Positions 1 to 8,628 of a stretch of DNA of 64,000 bases are shown here, in pieces. The translations under genes were made by a program, and so were the position numbers. The notes under the pieces were generated by a model that searched no databases, was not told where the DNA came from, and worked only from the letters and a program-made list of their open reading frames with translations. The DNA lies in assembly GCF_014873535.1 (NCBI RefSeq), contig NZ_JADBEF010000001.1:4898001-4962000 (forward strand), in the 5' to 3' direction. The first letter of the stretch is position 1. Each line of letters opens with the position of its first letter. The stretch is from Nonomuraea africana (GTDB taxonomy: Bacteria > Actinomycetota > Actinomycetes > Streptosporangiales > Streptosporangiaceae).

Positions 1-743
1 GCGGTCTGCAGCTCGGCGTCGCTGGCGAAGCCGTACTCCATGTAACCGATCGCGCCCTCGGTCTCCTTCACCGCCTCCGTGACGCCGCTGGAGGTCTCGA
101 CGCCGCGGCCGGGCGCGGGCCACTTCCTGGACGGCTCGTACGGCCAGCCGCCCGCCGCCTTCAGGTAAGTGGTGAAGTTGTGGCTGGTGCCCGAGTCGTC
201 GGAGCGGTGGATGACCTGGATCTTCGTGGAGGGCAGACGCGCTCCGCGGTTGTCGGCGGCGAGTTCGGGGGCGTTCCACCGGGTGATCCGCCCGCTGAAC
301 ACGCCGGCCAGTGTGTCGGGCGAGAGCTTGAGCGCGGGCACCGACGGCAGGTTGTACGCCACGGCGATCGGGCCCACCACCATCGGGAGGTGGAGCGCCC
401 GGCTACCGCATCGCTTGTCCGCCAGCGCCTGCTCCTTCGGTCTCATCGGGACGTCGGAGCCGGCGAACGCGGTCAGGCCCTGGATGAAGTCCCGCACCCC
501 CGCGCCCGAGTCGTTGGCCCGGTAATCGATCCGCACGCCGGGATGGAGCTCATGGAACTCCGAGCGCCACGCGTCCATCGCGCCGAGCTGCGCTGACGAG
601 CCCGAGGCCCGGATCGTGACGATGTCGCTGGTCGCCACCACGGTTTCGTGCGGATCGGTCACGCAGGCGGTCAGGGCAAGAGCCGCCAGCGCGAAGGATC
701 CGGCGATCGCTGTCATCTTCGCCACACAACCGACGCTATGCAT
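1..743 (-). CDS. pstS: PstS-like phosphate-binding lipoprotein, 3' end outside window
   Basis: Extracellular solute-binding lipoprotein expected to deliver phosphate to a PstCAB ABC importer. The reverse-strand translation opens with a short hydrophobic segment ending in a lipobox (LALTAC), then runs through conserved PstS segments: a GSSAQ-like N-terminal strand, a GSD element and RSDDSGTSHNFTTYL, which matches the family's serine/threonine phosphate-contacting loop. The gene leaves the window at base 1, so the C-terminus and any pst permease genes are unseen. Start is ATG at 743 or the in-frame ATG at 716; 743 gives a lysine before the hydrophobic core. The divergent neighbour is a secreted protease. 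Confidence in the family is high, in the exact start moderate. Confidence 0.9.
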   Translation of the reverse strand, partial: MHSVGCVAKMTAIAGSFALAALALTACVTDPHETVVATSDIVTIRASGSSAQLGAMDAWRSEFHELHPGVRIDYRANDSGAGVRDFIQGLTAFAGSDVPMRPKEQALADKRCGSRALHLPMVVGPIAVAYNLPSVPALKLSPDTLAGVFSGRITRWNAPELAADNRGARLPSTKIQVIHRSDDSGTSHNFTTYLKAAGGWPYEPSRKWPAPGRGVETSSGVTEAVKETEGAIGYMEYGFASDAELQT

Positions 744-950
744 GAGTCGTGCCGCCTAGGTGAATTACTTCGCAAGCCACGTGCAACGTAGGGTCATTGC
801 CTGTTCAACTCGGTTTGCCCCCACAATGGGTCAATTCACCCCAAAGGCCAAGTTAGCCTTGCATGTCCCACGCTCACGGTGCGAATCGGTGGGCAGCTGG
901 ACAAATACGGCACCTACCCAGAGAGTGCCCTCGATCTCCTGGAGATGTGT

Positions 951-1796
951 GTGTTCAAGGCAATCGTCGCCGCCCTCATGGCCGCCGGGCTCGCGCTGAT
1001 CGGCACCGCCACGGCCGCCGCGGCCACCCCGGGCCGTCCTGCCATCATCGGAGGAAGGGCCGCGACGGAGCCCTACTCGTTCATGGTCTCCTTCCAGCTG
1101 AGCAAACTGCCCGAACACCACTGCGGCGGCTCCCTCGTCGCCTCGGACTGGGTCGTCACCGCCGCCCACTGCAAGGGGCTCATGAAGCCCGGCAAGACCC
1201 TGGTGCGCATCGGCTCCCCCGACCGCGGCAAGGGCGGAGAGGTCACCAGCGTCAAGCGCGTCGTCACCCATCCCGACTGGCGGCTGCGCGGCAGGGACGG
1301 CGACCACAAGGGCGACATTCTGCTGGTCCAGCTGGACCGGAAGGTTCCCCTCGAGCCCATCCGCGTCGCCGACGACCCCGGCCCGGTGGGCACGCCGACC
1401 CGCGTCATCGGCTGGGGCCTGGTATGCGAGGACCCTGACGATCCCGCGTGCCAGCCCCAGCAGCTGCAGGAACTCGACACGGTGCGGGTCCCCGACAGCA
1501 GGTGCCTGTTCCTCAACCGCGGCGCCGAGCTGTGCACCGGCGATCGCCAGGGCCGTACGGCCAGCGCCTGCAGCGGTGACTCCGGCGGGCCGCAGATCCG
1601 CATGGTGGCCGGCCGGTGGGAGCTGATCGGAGCCACCTCGCGCGACGGCGACGACCTCGATGACCGGCCGGACGGCGGCGCGGGCTGCTCCACCAACCCC
1701 GACGGCGGGCCGGGCGTCGGCATCTGGACCGACGTGACCCACTACCGCTCCTGGATCCACGACACCATCGGGGCGGAGCTGCACAACTTCTCCTGA
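951..1796 (+). CDS. Secreted trypsin-like serine protease (S1 family)
   Basis: Predicted exported 281-residue chymotrypsin-fold protease. A signal peptide (residues 1-25, ending in an alanine-rich cut site) is followed by a short propeptide and the mature start IIGG. The triad is visible: His73 in TAAHC, Asp122 in GDILLVQL and Ser211 in GDSGGP. Cysteines are spaced for disulfides. GTG at 951 is chosen because GGAG lies six bases upstream; the ATG at 945 touches the same GGAG with no spacer. A 14-base tandem duplication straddles the stop codon. It is transcribed divergently from the PstS-like gene. Substrate is unknown; activation by N-terminal processing is typical of the family. Confidence 0.93.
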   Translation: MFKAIVAALMAAGLALIGTATAAAATPGRPAIIGGRAATEPYSFMVSFQLSKLPEHHCGGSLVASDWVVTAAHCKGLMKPGKTLVRIGSPDRGKGGEVTSVKRVVTHPDWRLRGRDGDHKGDILLVQLDRKVPLEPIRVADDPGPVGTPTRVIGWGLVCEDPDDPACQPQQLQELDTVRVPDSRCLFLNRGAELCTGDRQGRTASACSGDSGGPQIRMVAGRWELIGATSRDGDDLDDRPDGGAGCSTNPDGGPGVGIWTDVTHYRSWIHDTIGAELHNFS

Positions 1797-1815
1797 GCAC
1801 GTTCTCCTGAGCACG
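1788..1815. repeat. 14-bp tandem duplication across a stop codon
   Basis: Two identical copies of ttctcctgagcacg lie head to tail, at 1788-1801 and 1802-1815. The first holds the last two sense codons and the TGA stop of the protease; the second is a silent copy in the 3' flank. This is a recent slippage or template-switch product that leaves the protein unchanged. Confidence 0.85.
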
Positions 1816-1862
1816 CAGTCATCGGCTCCGCGTAACTCCGCGGTCATCCGCCTGTGTCATGA

Positions 1863-1880
1863 TCCACAGGATCTTGTGGA
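1863..1880. terminator. Weak hairpin between convergent genes
   Basis: TCCACA, a six-base loop and TGTGGA form a perfect 6-bp inverted repeat between the convergent protease and membrane-protein genes. It has no T tract. It could end either transcript, but the stem is short. Confidence 0.3.
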
Positions 1881-1908
1881 CATTGTTGACAGGAGCAGGA
1901 TGAGCGCA

Positions 1909-3315
1909 TTAGCACGTCGCACGCTGCGTGCCGTACGACGGGCACGGCAGGGTGCGCGCGCTGCGGAGCCTGCCCGTCCGCGACATCGACCGCTGGTGGA
2001 ACCGGCCGTCCGCGACGGCGAGGCCCACGGCCAGGCAGGCCGGCGGGATGGCCGGGACGACGTAACGGACGTCGAACCCGGCCAGGAACGGCGGAGCCAG
2101 GATCAGCACCGCGGCCGCCGTACCGGGCAGCAGCGCGTCGTGGCGCCGCCGCGCCACCGCGAGGACGGCGGCGCCCCCGAGCAGCGGAACCAGCAGCGGA
2201 AAGGGCAGATAGCCGACGCGCTGGTAGGCCCGCAGCCACCCCGCGTACGGCTCGGCGATCCGCGTCGCCGCCGGGCCGCCCTCGTAGGCCTCCGCCACCG
2301 CCCTGACCGACGGCTTCAGCGGCCGCTCCCCGAAGGGGAACCAGTAGGGATTCGTCTTCTTCGTCGACGCCGACCTGGCCGTGGTGCGCTCCCAGCGCAG
2401 CAGCCCGCGCAGGTCACCGCCCACCGCGCCGAGGTAGTCGCCGGGCTGGGCCAGGATGGCGGCGCGGGCGAACCGTCCGGCCAGCGTGTTCCGGTCGCCG
2501 CGCAGCTCGGCCAGCGGGGACGCCGGCCCCCACAGCCAGTGGGCGGGGGCGGGCCGTCCCGCCACCGGAGTCGTGGGGCACAGCCGCGCCAGCTCCGGCT
2601 CCGGCCTGATCACCGAGCAGTCGGCGAAGGTCATCGTGCGCGACCAGAGGAAGAGCCCGTCCGCCCTGGTCAGCCCGAGCGTGCCGCTGGTGCCGTACAT
2701 CCAGGTGGCGTAGGCCGCCAGCGGCAGCGCCCCCGCGAGCGCCAGCCCCGCCAGAGGCCGCCATCCGGTACGGCGCAGCAGCAGGTGCGCGGCGGCCAGC
2801 ACCAGCACGGCCACGCCGATGGTCCTGGTGATCGCCGCCAGCCCGAGCAGCGCCCCGCCGACGCCGGCCGACAGCGACGTGACGACCCTGCGGGACAGCA
2901 CCAGGACCCCCGCCGTGACCAGGACGGTGAACAACGCGTCGGCCATGATCATGTGTTCGAGGAGGATCAGGAACTCGTCGTACAGCACCGGCAGGGTCAC
3001 GACCGTCGCGCCCCAGCCCGGCAGCCCGCGCCGCCGCAGCACCGCGTAGACGCCGACCGCCAGGCCCACCCCGAGGACGTGCTGGACGGCGGTGACCAGG
3101 GCGAGGCTGTGCGCCGGCGCCAGGGCGGCGAGGAACAACGGGTATCCGAGCGGCCGGAACGTTCCAGGGGCGGGAGCGGCCGCCGCCTCCAGGTAGGAGA
3201 AGGAGTCCGCCCAGAACCACAACGCGGGCCGGTATCCGGCCATCGCCAGAACGCGCAGGAGGATCGCGGGCAGCAGCGCCGCCAGGAAGGCGAGATGCCG
3301 GTTTCCGGACAGCAC
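1909..3315 (-). CDS. Polytopic GT-C-like membrane glycosyltransferase, paralogue A
   Basis: 468-residue integral membrane protein with about ten hydrophobic segments and a large extracytoplasmic loop between residues about 220 and 350. An N-terminal acidic element follows TM1 (WFWADSFSYLEAA), then RPLGYPL and LEHMIMADALF. Such loop-1 acidic residues are typical of PMT/ArnT-like GT-C enzymes that use polyprenyl-phosphate sugars. It aligns by eye over its length with the gene at 8629-10191 (shared GYP, LEH, AAVTRTAG/AAITRTIG and C-terminal Y-VVPAIPPACLA motifs), so the two are paralogues. Start GTG 3315 has AGGAG three bases upstream, a tight spacing. Acceptor is unknown; GT-C assignment is an inference from topology and motif. 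Confidence 0.72.
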   Translation of the reverse strand: MLSGNRHLAFLAALLPAILLRVLAMAGYRPALWFWADSFSYLEAAAAPAPGTFRPLGYPLFLAALAPAHSLALVTAVQHVLGVGLAVGVYAVLRRRGLPGWGATVVTLPVLYDEFLILLEHMIMADALFTVLVTAGVLVLSRRVVTSLSAGVGGALLGLAAITRTIGVAVLVLAAAHLLLRRTGWRPLAGLALAGALPLAAYATWMYGTSGTLGLTRADGLFLWSRTMTFADCSVIRPEPELARLCPTTPVAGRPAPAHWLWGPASPLAELRGDRNTLAGRFARAAILAQPGDYLGAVGGDLRGLLRWERTTARSASTKKTNPYWFPFGERPLKPSVRAVAEAYEGGPAATRIAEPYAGWLRAYQRVGYLPFPLLVPLLGGAAVLAVARRRHDALLPGTAAAVLILAPPFLAGFDVRYVVPAIPPACLAVGLAVADGRFHQRSMSRTGRLRSARTLPCPSYGTQRATC

Positions 3316-3613
3316 GAACTCCTAGGAGAGGGCCAGCCGGGATCCCCCGTGCCGACGTGGTCGTCTCCTTCCTTTCGCCACCTGCGGGCGAAAAAGTTCA
3401 CGCCGTGACGATCGAGCTGTTGAAGTCCAGCGGCGCGTCGCCTTCCCGGTCGTCCCGCCGCACGTCGAATACTCGCTCCCTCCCCGGGGGAGTCGCTGTC
3501 ACCACTGCTGGGCGAACTGTGCCGGTGGGCGGAGCGGCACTTCCCTGACGTCCCAGCACGCCGCCCGCCTGGCGCCCGGTGTCGGCCTCTCAGCGCCCGG
3601 CAGAGGAGCGGGC
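3316..3613. other. Intergenic, no convincing gene
   Basis: Only short ORFs occur here. On the minus strand a GTG near 3560 opens a reading frame of about 50 codons ending in LDFNSSIVTA, with no recognisable domain and no clear ribosome site. It could be the tail of a decayed gene. Confidence 0.4.
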
Positions 3614-4165
3614 TCAGCTCTGCACGCCCGCCCGCTCCTCCAGGAACGCGATGGCGCCGACCCCTTCTTCGGCGAAGAACACCAGCTCGGTGAGCGGCAC
3701 CGGCAGGAACCCCTCCGCCTCCATGCGCTGGAACTGCTGCTTCAGCCCGTCGTAGAACCCGGCGGTGTTCAACAGCACCACCGGCTTGGCATGCAGGCCG
3801 TGCTTCTTCAGTTCGAGGATCTCGGTGGCCTCGTCGAGGGTGCCGCTGCCACCCACCATGATCACGATAGCGTCGGCGCGGGCGAGGAGCTGCGCCTTGC
3901 GCTCGGCGAGGTCACGAGCGATCACCATCTCGTCGGCGACGGGGCGCGCCTTGTGCGCCAGGAACTCCACCGAGATGCCGACGAGCCGGCCACCGGCCTC
4001 CTGCACGCCGTCCGCCATGACCTTCATCAGGCCCGAGTCGGAGCCACCCCACACCAGGGTGTGGCCGCCCTTCCCGATCAGTTCGGCGAACTCTCGCGCG
4101 GGGACGGTGTAGCGCTCGTCGAGGTCGGCGGCGGAGCAGAAGACACAGATGTTCATAGGCGTCAC
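3614..4165 (-). CDS. LOG-family (TIGR00730-like) Rossmann protein
   Basis: Member of the lysine-decarboxylase-like/LOG family. Characterised relatives are cytokinin riboside monophosphate phosphoribohydrolases that release a base from a nucleoside 5'-monophosphate. The 183-residue length fits the family. Motifs: N-terminal CVFCSA, GGHTLVWGGSDSGLMK, and the signature VGGSGTLDEATE near residue 110, where family members usually read PGGxGTxxE; here the proline is valine. GTG 4165 and ATG 4156 are both possible, and neither has a good Shine-Dalgarno. The gene is divergent from the oxidoreductase at 4279. Cytosolic; the physiological nucleotide is not known. Confidence 0.85.
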   Translation of the reverse strand: MTPMNICVFCSAADLDERYTVPAREFAELIGKGGHTLVWGGSDSGLMKVMADGVQEAGGRLVGISVEFLAHKARPVADEMVIARDLAERKAQLLARADAIVIMVGGSGTLDEATEILELKKHGLHAKPVVLLNTAGFYDGLKQQFQRMEAEGFLPVPLTELVFFAEEGVGAIAFLEERAGVQS

Positions 4166-4210
4166 TGTATTGACTCAGCGACGGCGCCTCCAGATAACTA
4201 AAGCCTTCAA

Positions 4211-4240
4211 TGACCTTTTGCCACTCAGTGGCGCTATAGT
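4211..4240 (+). promoter_or_regulatory. Candidate promoter with 11-bp palindrome
   Basis: A -10-like TATAGT (4235-4240) lies 18 bases after a weak TGACCT element, and the palindrome CCACTCAGTGG (4221-4231) sits in the spacer, where a repressor could act. A second candidate is TTGACT (4170-4175) with ATAACT 18 bases on. Either would drive the oxidoreductase at 4279. Confidence 0.4.
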
Positions 4241-4278
4241 CGGCGGCAGGCACACACTCCCTTCGAAAGGTGTCGCTC

Positions 4279-5208
<930 letters not shown>

Positions 5209-5270
5209 CGAGCACCCGCTCTCCCGGTGCACCACCACCCGCCCGAGCCCGGCCTGCCGTTCTCCTGGGC

Positions 5271-5633
5271 TCAGGGCTCGTGGCTCGCGGCGTGATACTG
5301 GCGGATGAGCCAGGCGTCGGCGACGCGCTCCGCGACGACGGACAGGCGTATCCGGCGGACCTCACCGGCGCGGCCGGTGAACCTGACGTCCGCGAACCCA
5401 CCCACGAGCCCCTCACCCAGCTCGACCCCGCGCAGCACGTCAACCTGTGCCGTCGTGCCCTCGGGGACGGCGGCGTAGTACCCGAAGATCTCCGCCGGGC
5501 CCGCCCGCAGAGGTGAGCCGATGCCCTGGAAGAGCGCGTCCTTGGTGAACAGCGAGACGAGGTCGGCCACCCTGCGCTCGTCGAAGGCACGCTGCCAGGC
5601 GCCCAGCAGTGCGGTCAGAACGTCGGTGCTCAT
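5271..5633 (-). CDS. SnoaL/NTF2-like polyketide-cyclase-fold protein
   Basis: 120-residue protein of the SgcJ/EcaC-SnoaL-like NTF2 superfamily. The opening LLGAWQRAFDERRVADLVSL and FTKDALFQGIG are typical of the helix-strand start of this cone-shaped fold, and the C-terminus RQYHAASHEP closes the sheet. Members bind or isomerise small hydrophobic molecules, and many are uncharacterised. Start ATG 5633 overlaps the stop of the upstream SDR as ATGA, so the two genes are translationally coupled and under the MerR-type promoter at 6329-6359. Function probably tied to the SDR substrate. Confidence 0.78.
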   Translation of the reverse strand: MSTDVLTALLGAWQRAFDERRVADLVSLFTKDALFQGIGSPLRAGPAEIFGYYAAVPEGTTAQVDVLRGVELGEGLVGGFADVRFTGRAGEVRRIRLSVVAERVADAWLIRQYHAASHEP

Positions 5634-6292
5634 GACGCGGCGGACCCGGTGTAGACGACCTCCTGCTCCCATCGCCGCCGCGGTTGCCTGTGCAACCGCC
5701 AGTAGTGCTCGGCGATGTCGTCGGGGTCGAAGGCGGTGCCCGGAGCGACCGGACCGGCCACGGTGACGCTGGCCACGTGCACGCCGTGGGCCCCGTACTC
5801 CTGGTCGAGCAGCGTCACCAGGGTTCGGACGCCGGCCTTTCCCAGCGAGAGGCTCACGTACTGCCGCTTCGGCTCGGGCATGCCGCCGGTGATGATGATC
5901 GAGCCTCTCCCCCGCCTCGCCATCGCGGGCGCCGTGTGCGCGGCGGCGGTGAGGGCGCCGACCACGTTGACCGCCCAGGCGTCGAGGTGACCCTGTGCCG
6001 GCAGCTCTCCAGGCGCGTCGGCCTGGATGATCGCGGCGTTGTACACCACGACCTCCGGCGGGCCGATCTCATCGGCCGCCTGGTCGAGCGCGGCGCGCAA
6101 CGCGACCTCGTCGGTACTGTCCGCCGTCAAGGTGACGGCCTGCACCCCGTGCTTGAGAACGGCCTCGGCCGCGGCTTCCAGAGTGGACTTCCCGCGTGCG
6201 ATGAGGGCGATCGAGAATCCCTCCTGCGCGAAACGGCGGGCGACCGCTTGGCCGATGCCCGGGCCCGCCCCGATGATCACTGCACCAGACAC
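5630..6292 (-). CDS. SDR-family protein with degenerate catalytic motif
   Basis: 220-residue short-chain dehydrogenase/reductase. The nucleotide-binding start GAGPGIGQAVARRFA matches TGxxxGIG, and NAA lies near residue 85. The usual YxxxK is not present in register: the segment reads YVSLSLGKAG, so the Tyr is seven residues before the Lys rather than four. It may be inactive or use other residues. GTG 6292 is the start because AGGAG lies six bases before it. First gene of a two-gene operon with the SnoaL protein, opposite a MerR regulator. Probably part of an inducible small-molecule detoxification unit. Confidence 0.82.
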   Translation of the reverse strand: MSGAVIIGAGPGIGQAVARRFAQEGFSIALIARGKSTLEAAAEAVLKHGVQAVTLTADSTDEVALRAALDQAADEIGPPEVVVYNAAIIQADAPGELPAQGHLDAWAVNVVGALTAAAHTAPAMARRGRGSIIITGGMPEPKRQYVSLSLGKAGVRTLVTLLDQEYGAHGVHVASVTVAGPVAPGTAFDPDDIAEHYWRLHRQPRRRWEQEVVYTGSAAS

Positions 6293-6328
6293 TTCTGTCT
6301 CCTCGCTCCTGATCGGCAACAATGGGGA

Positions 6329-6359
6329 CGGTAAGGCGTCACATCGATGTGAGGGTCAA
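6329..6359 (-). promoter_or_regulatory. MerR-type promoter, 19-bp spacer with perfect palindrome
   Basis: Read on the minus strand: TTGACC (-35, 6354-6359), a 19-base spacer, then TTACCG (-10, 6329-6334). Inside the spacer is the perfect 14-bp palindrome TCACATCGATGTGA (6339-6352). Overlong 19-20-bp spacers with a central palindrome are the hallmark of promoters activated by DNA-untwisting MerR proteins. It points at the SDR/SnoaL operon, and the divergent gene is a MerR regulator. Confidence 0.85.
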
Positions 6360-6375
6360 GCCCGGGAGGAACCAC

Positions 6376-6765
6376 ATGCGGATCGGCGATCTGGTCCAGG
6401 AGACGGGGGTGAACCGGCGGCTGCTGCGCTACTACGAGGAGCAGGGCCTGCTCAGGCCGGTACGGCTGGCCAACGGCTACCGCCAGTACTCCGAAGCGGA
6501 TGTCGCGACGGTACGTCACATCCGCACCCTGCTCGCCGCCGGGCTCTCGACCACGGTCATCGCCCAGTTCCTGCACTGCGTCCACGACAGGGACGGGCTG
6601 GCGGTGCCGACGGCCTGCCCGACCGTGCTCTCCAACCTGCGGCAGCAGCGCGCTCGCATGGCGGCGACGATCACCCAGCTCCAGACCTCCCAGCGCGAGC
6701 TGGACCAGATCCTGGCCACCGCCCTCGGCCACTCCGAGCAGGACTCGGACGGGCCCCCGCGATAG
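6376..6765 (+). CDS. MerR-family transcriptional regulator
   Basis: 129-residue regulator. An N-terminal winged helix (MRIGDLVQETGVNRRLLRYY, then EEQGLLRP and GYRQY) is followed by an effector/coiled-coil part ending in a dimer helix rich in Gln and Leu. A single cysteine-containing segment (TACPTV) is present, without the paired metal-binding cysteines of MerR/CueR, so it is more like the SoxR/BmrR-like small-molecule group. ATG 6376 has GGGAGG six bases upstream. It probably binds the palindrome at 6339-6352 and controls both itself and the SDR operon. Confidence 0.9.
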   Translation: MRIGDLVQETGVNRRLLRYYEEQGLLRPVRLANGYRQYSEADVATVRHIRTLLAAGLSTTVIAQFLHCVHDRDGLAVPTACPTVLSNLRQQRARMAATITQLQTSQRELDQILATALGHSEQDSDGPPR

Positions 6766-6906
6766 GGGGGACGCGCGGGTTGAGTGTCCGGGTCTCTGGC
6801 CGGGCCGCCGCGATCCTCGTGGATTTGCCGTTGACCGTCCCCGTCGTGCCGGCCGTCCCTCGATGTCCACCGCCGCCCCCCGCTCGCACGAATCGGCGGC
6901 ACCAGG

Positions 6907-6928
6907 CGATCCCCCGTGCGGGGGATCG
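6907..6928. terminator. Hairpin after the MerR gene
   Basis: CGATCCCCC, a four-base loop GTGC and GGGGGATCG form a perfect 9-bp stem, about 140 bases after the MerR stop and before the next gene. GC-rich without a T tract, as is common for actinobacterial terminators. Confidence 0.55.
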
Positions 6929-6960
6929 GCTCACACAGCAGCGGGAGTCGCGAGGCCCGG

Positions 6961-7485
6961 GTGGCTGACACGATCGTGGACATGACGAAACCTTCGACCG
7001 CCGCCTGGGCCGGCGCCACCTCCCTTGCTCCTTACGCCGTGATGAAGACCTACTGGGCGTTCGGCGGGAGCGCGGGCAAGCCCGCCGGTGACCTCGCCGT
7101 CCAACTCGAGGCGAACGGCGCGCCCGACGTGCTGGTGTGGATGGAACGGCACGGTCTCGATTTCACCGCCGTCGGGGCGCTGGTCGCGATGCTGTTCCTG
7201 GCCGCGCTGGTCATGTCCTGGGGAGCCAGGCTGCCGCGCTGGAGCCTGCTGGTGCCCGGCTGGGCGGGCGCGCTGACGTTGACACCGTACGGGCTCGGCA
7301 CCATGATCGCCGCTCCGCTCGGCTTCACGGTGGGGGACGCCGAGGGCTGGTCGGCCTGGGTGGGGATCGTCGGCGGCCTGGCGTTCGCCGGACTGGGCAT
7401 CGCGCTCGGCATCTGCACTCGGTCCTACCAGCGACGGACCAGCCCCGAGGCCAGGAACACGCGAAGGCCCGCGTCGCTGGTGTGA
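6961..7485 (+). CDS. Four-TM membrane protein of unknown function
   Basis: 174-residue hydrophobic protein. Four membrane segments are visible: around YAVMKTYWAFGG, around VGALVAMLFLAALVMSW, around LLVPGWAGALTLTPYGLG, and the last around VGIVGGLAFAGLGIAL, followed by a basic tail (RSYQRRTSPEARNTRR). The N-terminal YWAFGG element resembles DUF3995-type proteins, but I cannot confirm this. GTG 6961 has GAGG upstream; ATG 6982 is the alternative and starts right at the conserved-looking part. It lies between two MerR genes and no function can be assigned. Confidence 0.65.
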   Translation: MADTIVDMTKPSTAAWAGATSLAPYAVMKTYWAFGGSAGKPAGDLAVQLEANGAPDVLVWMERHGLDFTAVGALVAMLFLAALVMSWGARLPRWSLLVPGWAGALTLTPYGLGTMIAAPLGFTVGDAEGWSAWVGIVGGLAFAGLGIALGICTRSYQRRTSPEARNTRRPASLV

Positions 7486-7612
7486 GACGCGCGCGGCGGC
7501 GCTCAGGTGAGGCGCCGGGGGGCGGCGGGGCGGGCGATCGAGCCCTCCGGTGAGAAGAACTGCTCGTCCACGTGGTCCAGCGCCAGGCATATCCGCAGCC
7601 GGAGGCCCGCCC

Positions 7613-7644
7613 TTGACCTTGCCCTCAGGGGCAAGGTTTATGGT
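7613..7644 (+). promoter_or_regulatory. MerR-type promoter for the MerR-peroxiredoxin gene
   Basis: TTGACC (7613-7618) and TATGGT (7639-7644) are separated by 20 bases, or 19 if the -10 is TTATGG. The spacer is occupied by the inverted repeat CCTTGCCC-TCAG-GGGCAAGG (7617-7636). This is the geometry of a MerR-activated promoter, and it lies just before a MerR gene, so the protein very probably regulates itself. Confidence 0.85.
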
Positions 7645-7662
7645 TTCCGCAGGTGAATGCAG

Positions 7663-8619
7663 ATGAAGATCAGTGAACTCGCACGCAAGGCGAAAGTGAG
7701 CACCAAGGCGGTTCGCTACTACGAATCGCTGGGACTGGTCACCCCGGTCAGGCTCGACAACGGCTATCGCGACTACTCGGCCGACGACCTCCGGCGGGTC
7801 CGCGAGATCCGCGCGCTCTCCCGGCTGGGCATCTCGGTGGACCGGACACGGCCGTTCCTGGAATGCCTGGACGTCGGTCATGAGCACGCCGATGACTGTC
7901 CCTCGTCGCTGGCCGGGTATCGCGCCGCGATCGACGAGCTGACCACGCGGATCGACGCCCTCACCGAGCGCAGGACCGAGCTGATCGCCCGGCTGCGAAG
8001 CGCCGCCGCCCGCAACTTCCCCCTCTCCCCGCGCGACCAGGAGCGAACAAAGATGACCAACCTCTACGAACTTCCCGCGGGCCTGCCCGTTCCCGAGGAC
8101 GACGGCGCGGCCCGTCACCTGGCGGCGACGGCGGTGCCGGAGCTCACGCTGCCCAGCACCACCGGTGAAACGGTGCGACTCCATGACCTGGGAGAGGGCC
8201 GTCACGTCCTGTACGTCTTCCCGCTCATCGGCACCCCGGACGTCGACCTGCCCCGAGGCTGGGACGACATCCCGGGAGCGCGCGGTTGCACCCCCGAGGC
8301 CTGCGACTTCCGCGACCACTACGAGGACCTCACCGCCGCCGGAGCGGCCAGCGTGCACGGGATGTCCGTCCAGACCACCGACTACCTGCGAGGAGTCGTG
8401 GATCGGCTGCGGCTGCCCTACGCCATGCTCTCCGACACCGAGTTCCGGCTCGCCAAAGCACTCGAGCTGCCGACCTTCGAGGCCGGCGGAGAGCGCTTCT
8501 ACCGGCGGCTCACGTTCGTCATCCGTGCAGGGAAGATCGAGCACGTCTTCTACCCGATCTTCCCACCGAACGAGCACGCCCAGCAGGTCCTCGCCTGGCT
8601 GAAGAGCAACCCCGCCTGA
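7663..8619 (+). CDS. MerR regulator fused to a BCP-type peroxiredoxin
   Basis: 318-residue two-domain protein. Residues 1-70 are a MerR winged helix (MKISELARKAKVSTKAVRYY, GYRDY), 70-125 a coiled-coil dimer helix. From about residue 131 there is a thioredoxin-fold peroxiredoxin with LTLPSTTGETVRLHDL and GCTPEACDFRD. The latter is the BCP pattern C-x4-C, peroxidatic plus resolving cysteine. The frame is continuous. An internal ATG at 8053 has AGGAG nine bases upstream (8039-8043) and begins exactly where a stand-alone peroxiredoxin would start, so two products are possible. ATG 7663 is chosen over 7657 because AGGTGA lies six bases upstream. It sits behind its own MerR-type promoter. Likely a peroxide-responsive regulator carrying its own redox domain. 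Confidence 0.88.
   Translation: MKISELARKAKVSTKAVRYYESLGLVTPVRLDNGYRDYSADDLRRVREIRALSRLGISVDRTRPFLECLDVGHEHADDCPSSLAGYRAAIDELTTRIDALTERRTELIARLRSAAARNFPLSPRDQERTKMTNLYELPAGLPVPEDDGAARHLAATAVPELTLPSTTGETVRLHDLGEGRHVLYVFPLIGTPDVDLPRGWDDIPGARGCTPEACDFRDHYEDLTAAGAASVHGMSVQTTDYLRGVVDRLRLPYAMLSDTEFRLAKALELPTFEAGGERFYRRLTFVIRAGKIEHVFYPIFPPNEHAQQVLAWLKSNPA
8039..8055 (+). promoter_or_regulatory. Internal ribosome site and start inside the fusion gene
   Basis: AGGAG at 8039-8043 is followed nine bases later by ATG 8053, in frame with the fusion. The peptide from this ATG (MTNLYELPAGLPVPEDDG) looks like the natural N-terminus of actinobacterial peroxiredoxins. A free peroxiredoxin of 188 residues could be made from the same mRNA. 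Confidence 0.6.
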
Positions 8620-8628
8620 CCGAGGTGC

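Noticed and set aside
801..845. PHO-box-like repeats (GTTCAAC / GTTTGCC / TTCACC) between pstS and the protease gene
   Set aside because: Spacing is 10 rather than the 11 bases of actinobacterial PhoP boxes and the units are degenerate; not enough to call a site.
7500..7612. Minus-strand peptide LALDHVDEQFFSPEGSIARP
   Set aside because: No start codon, a stop just upstream in frame and no family match; could be a gene tail but unsupported.
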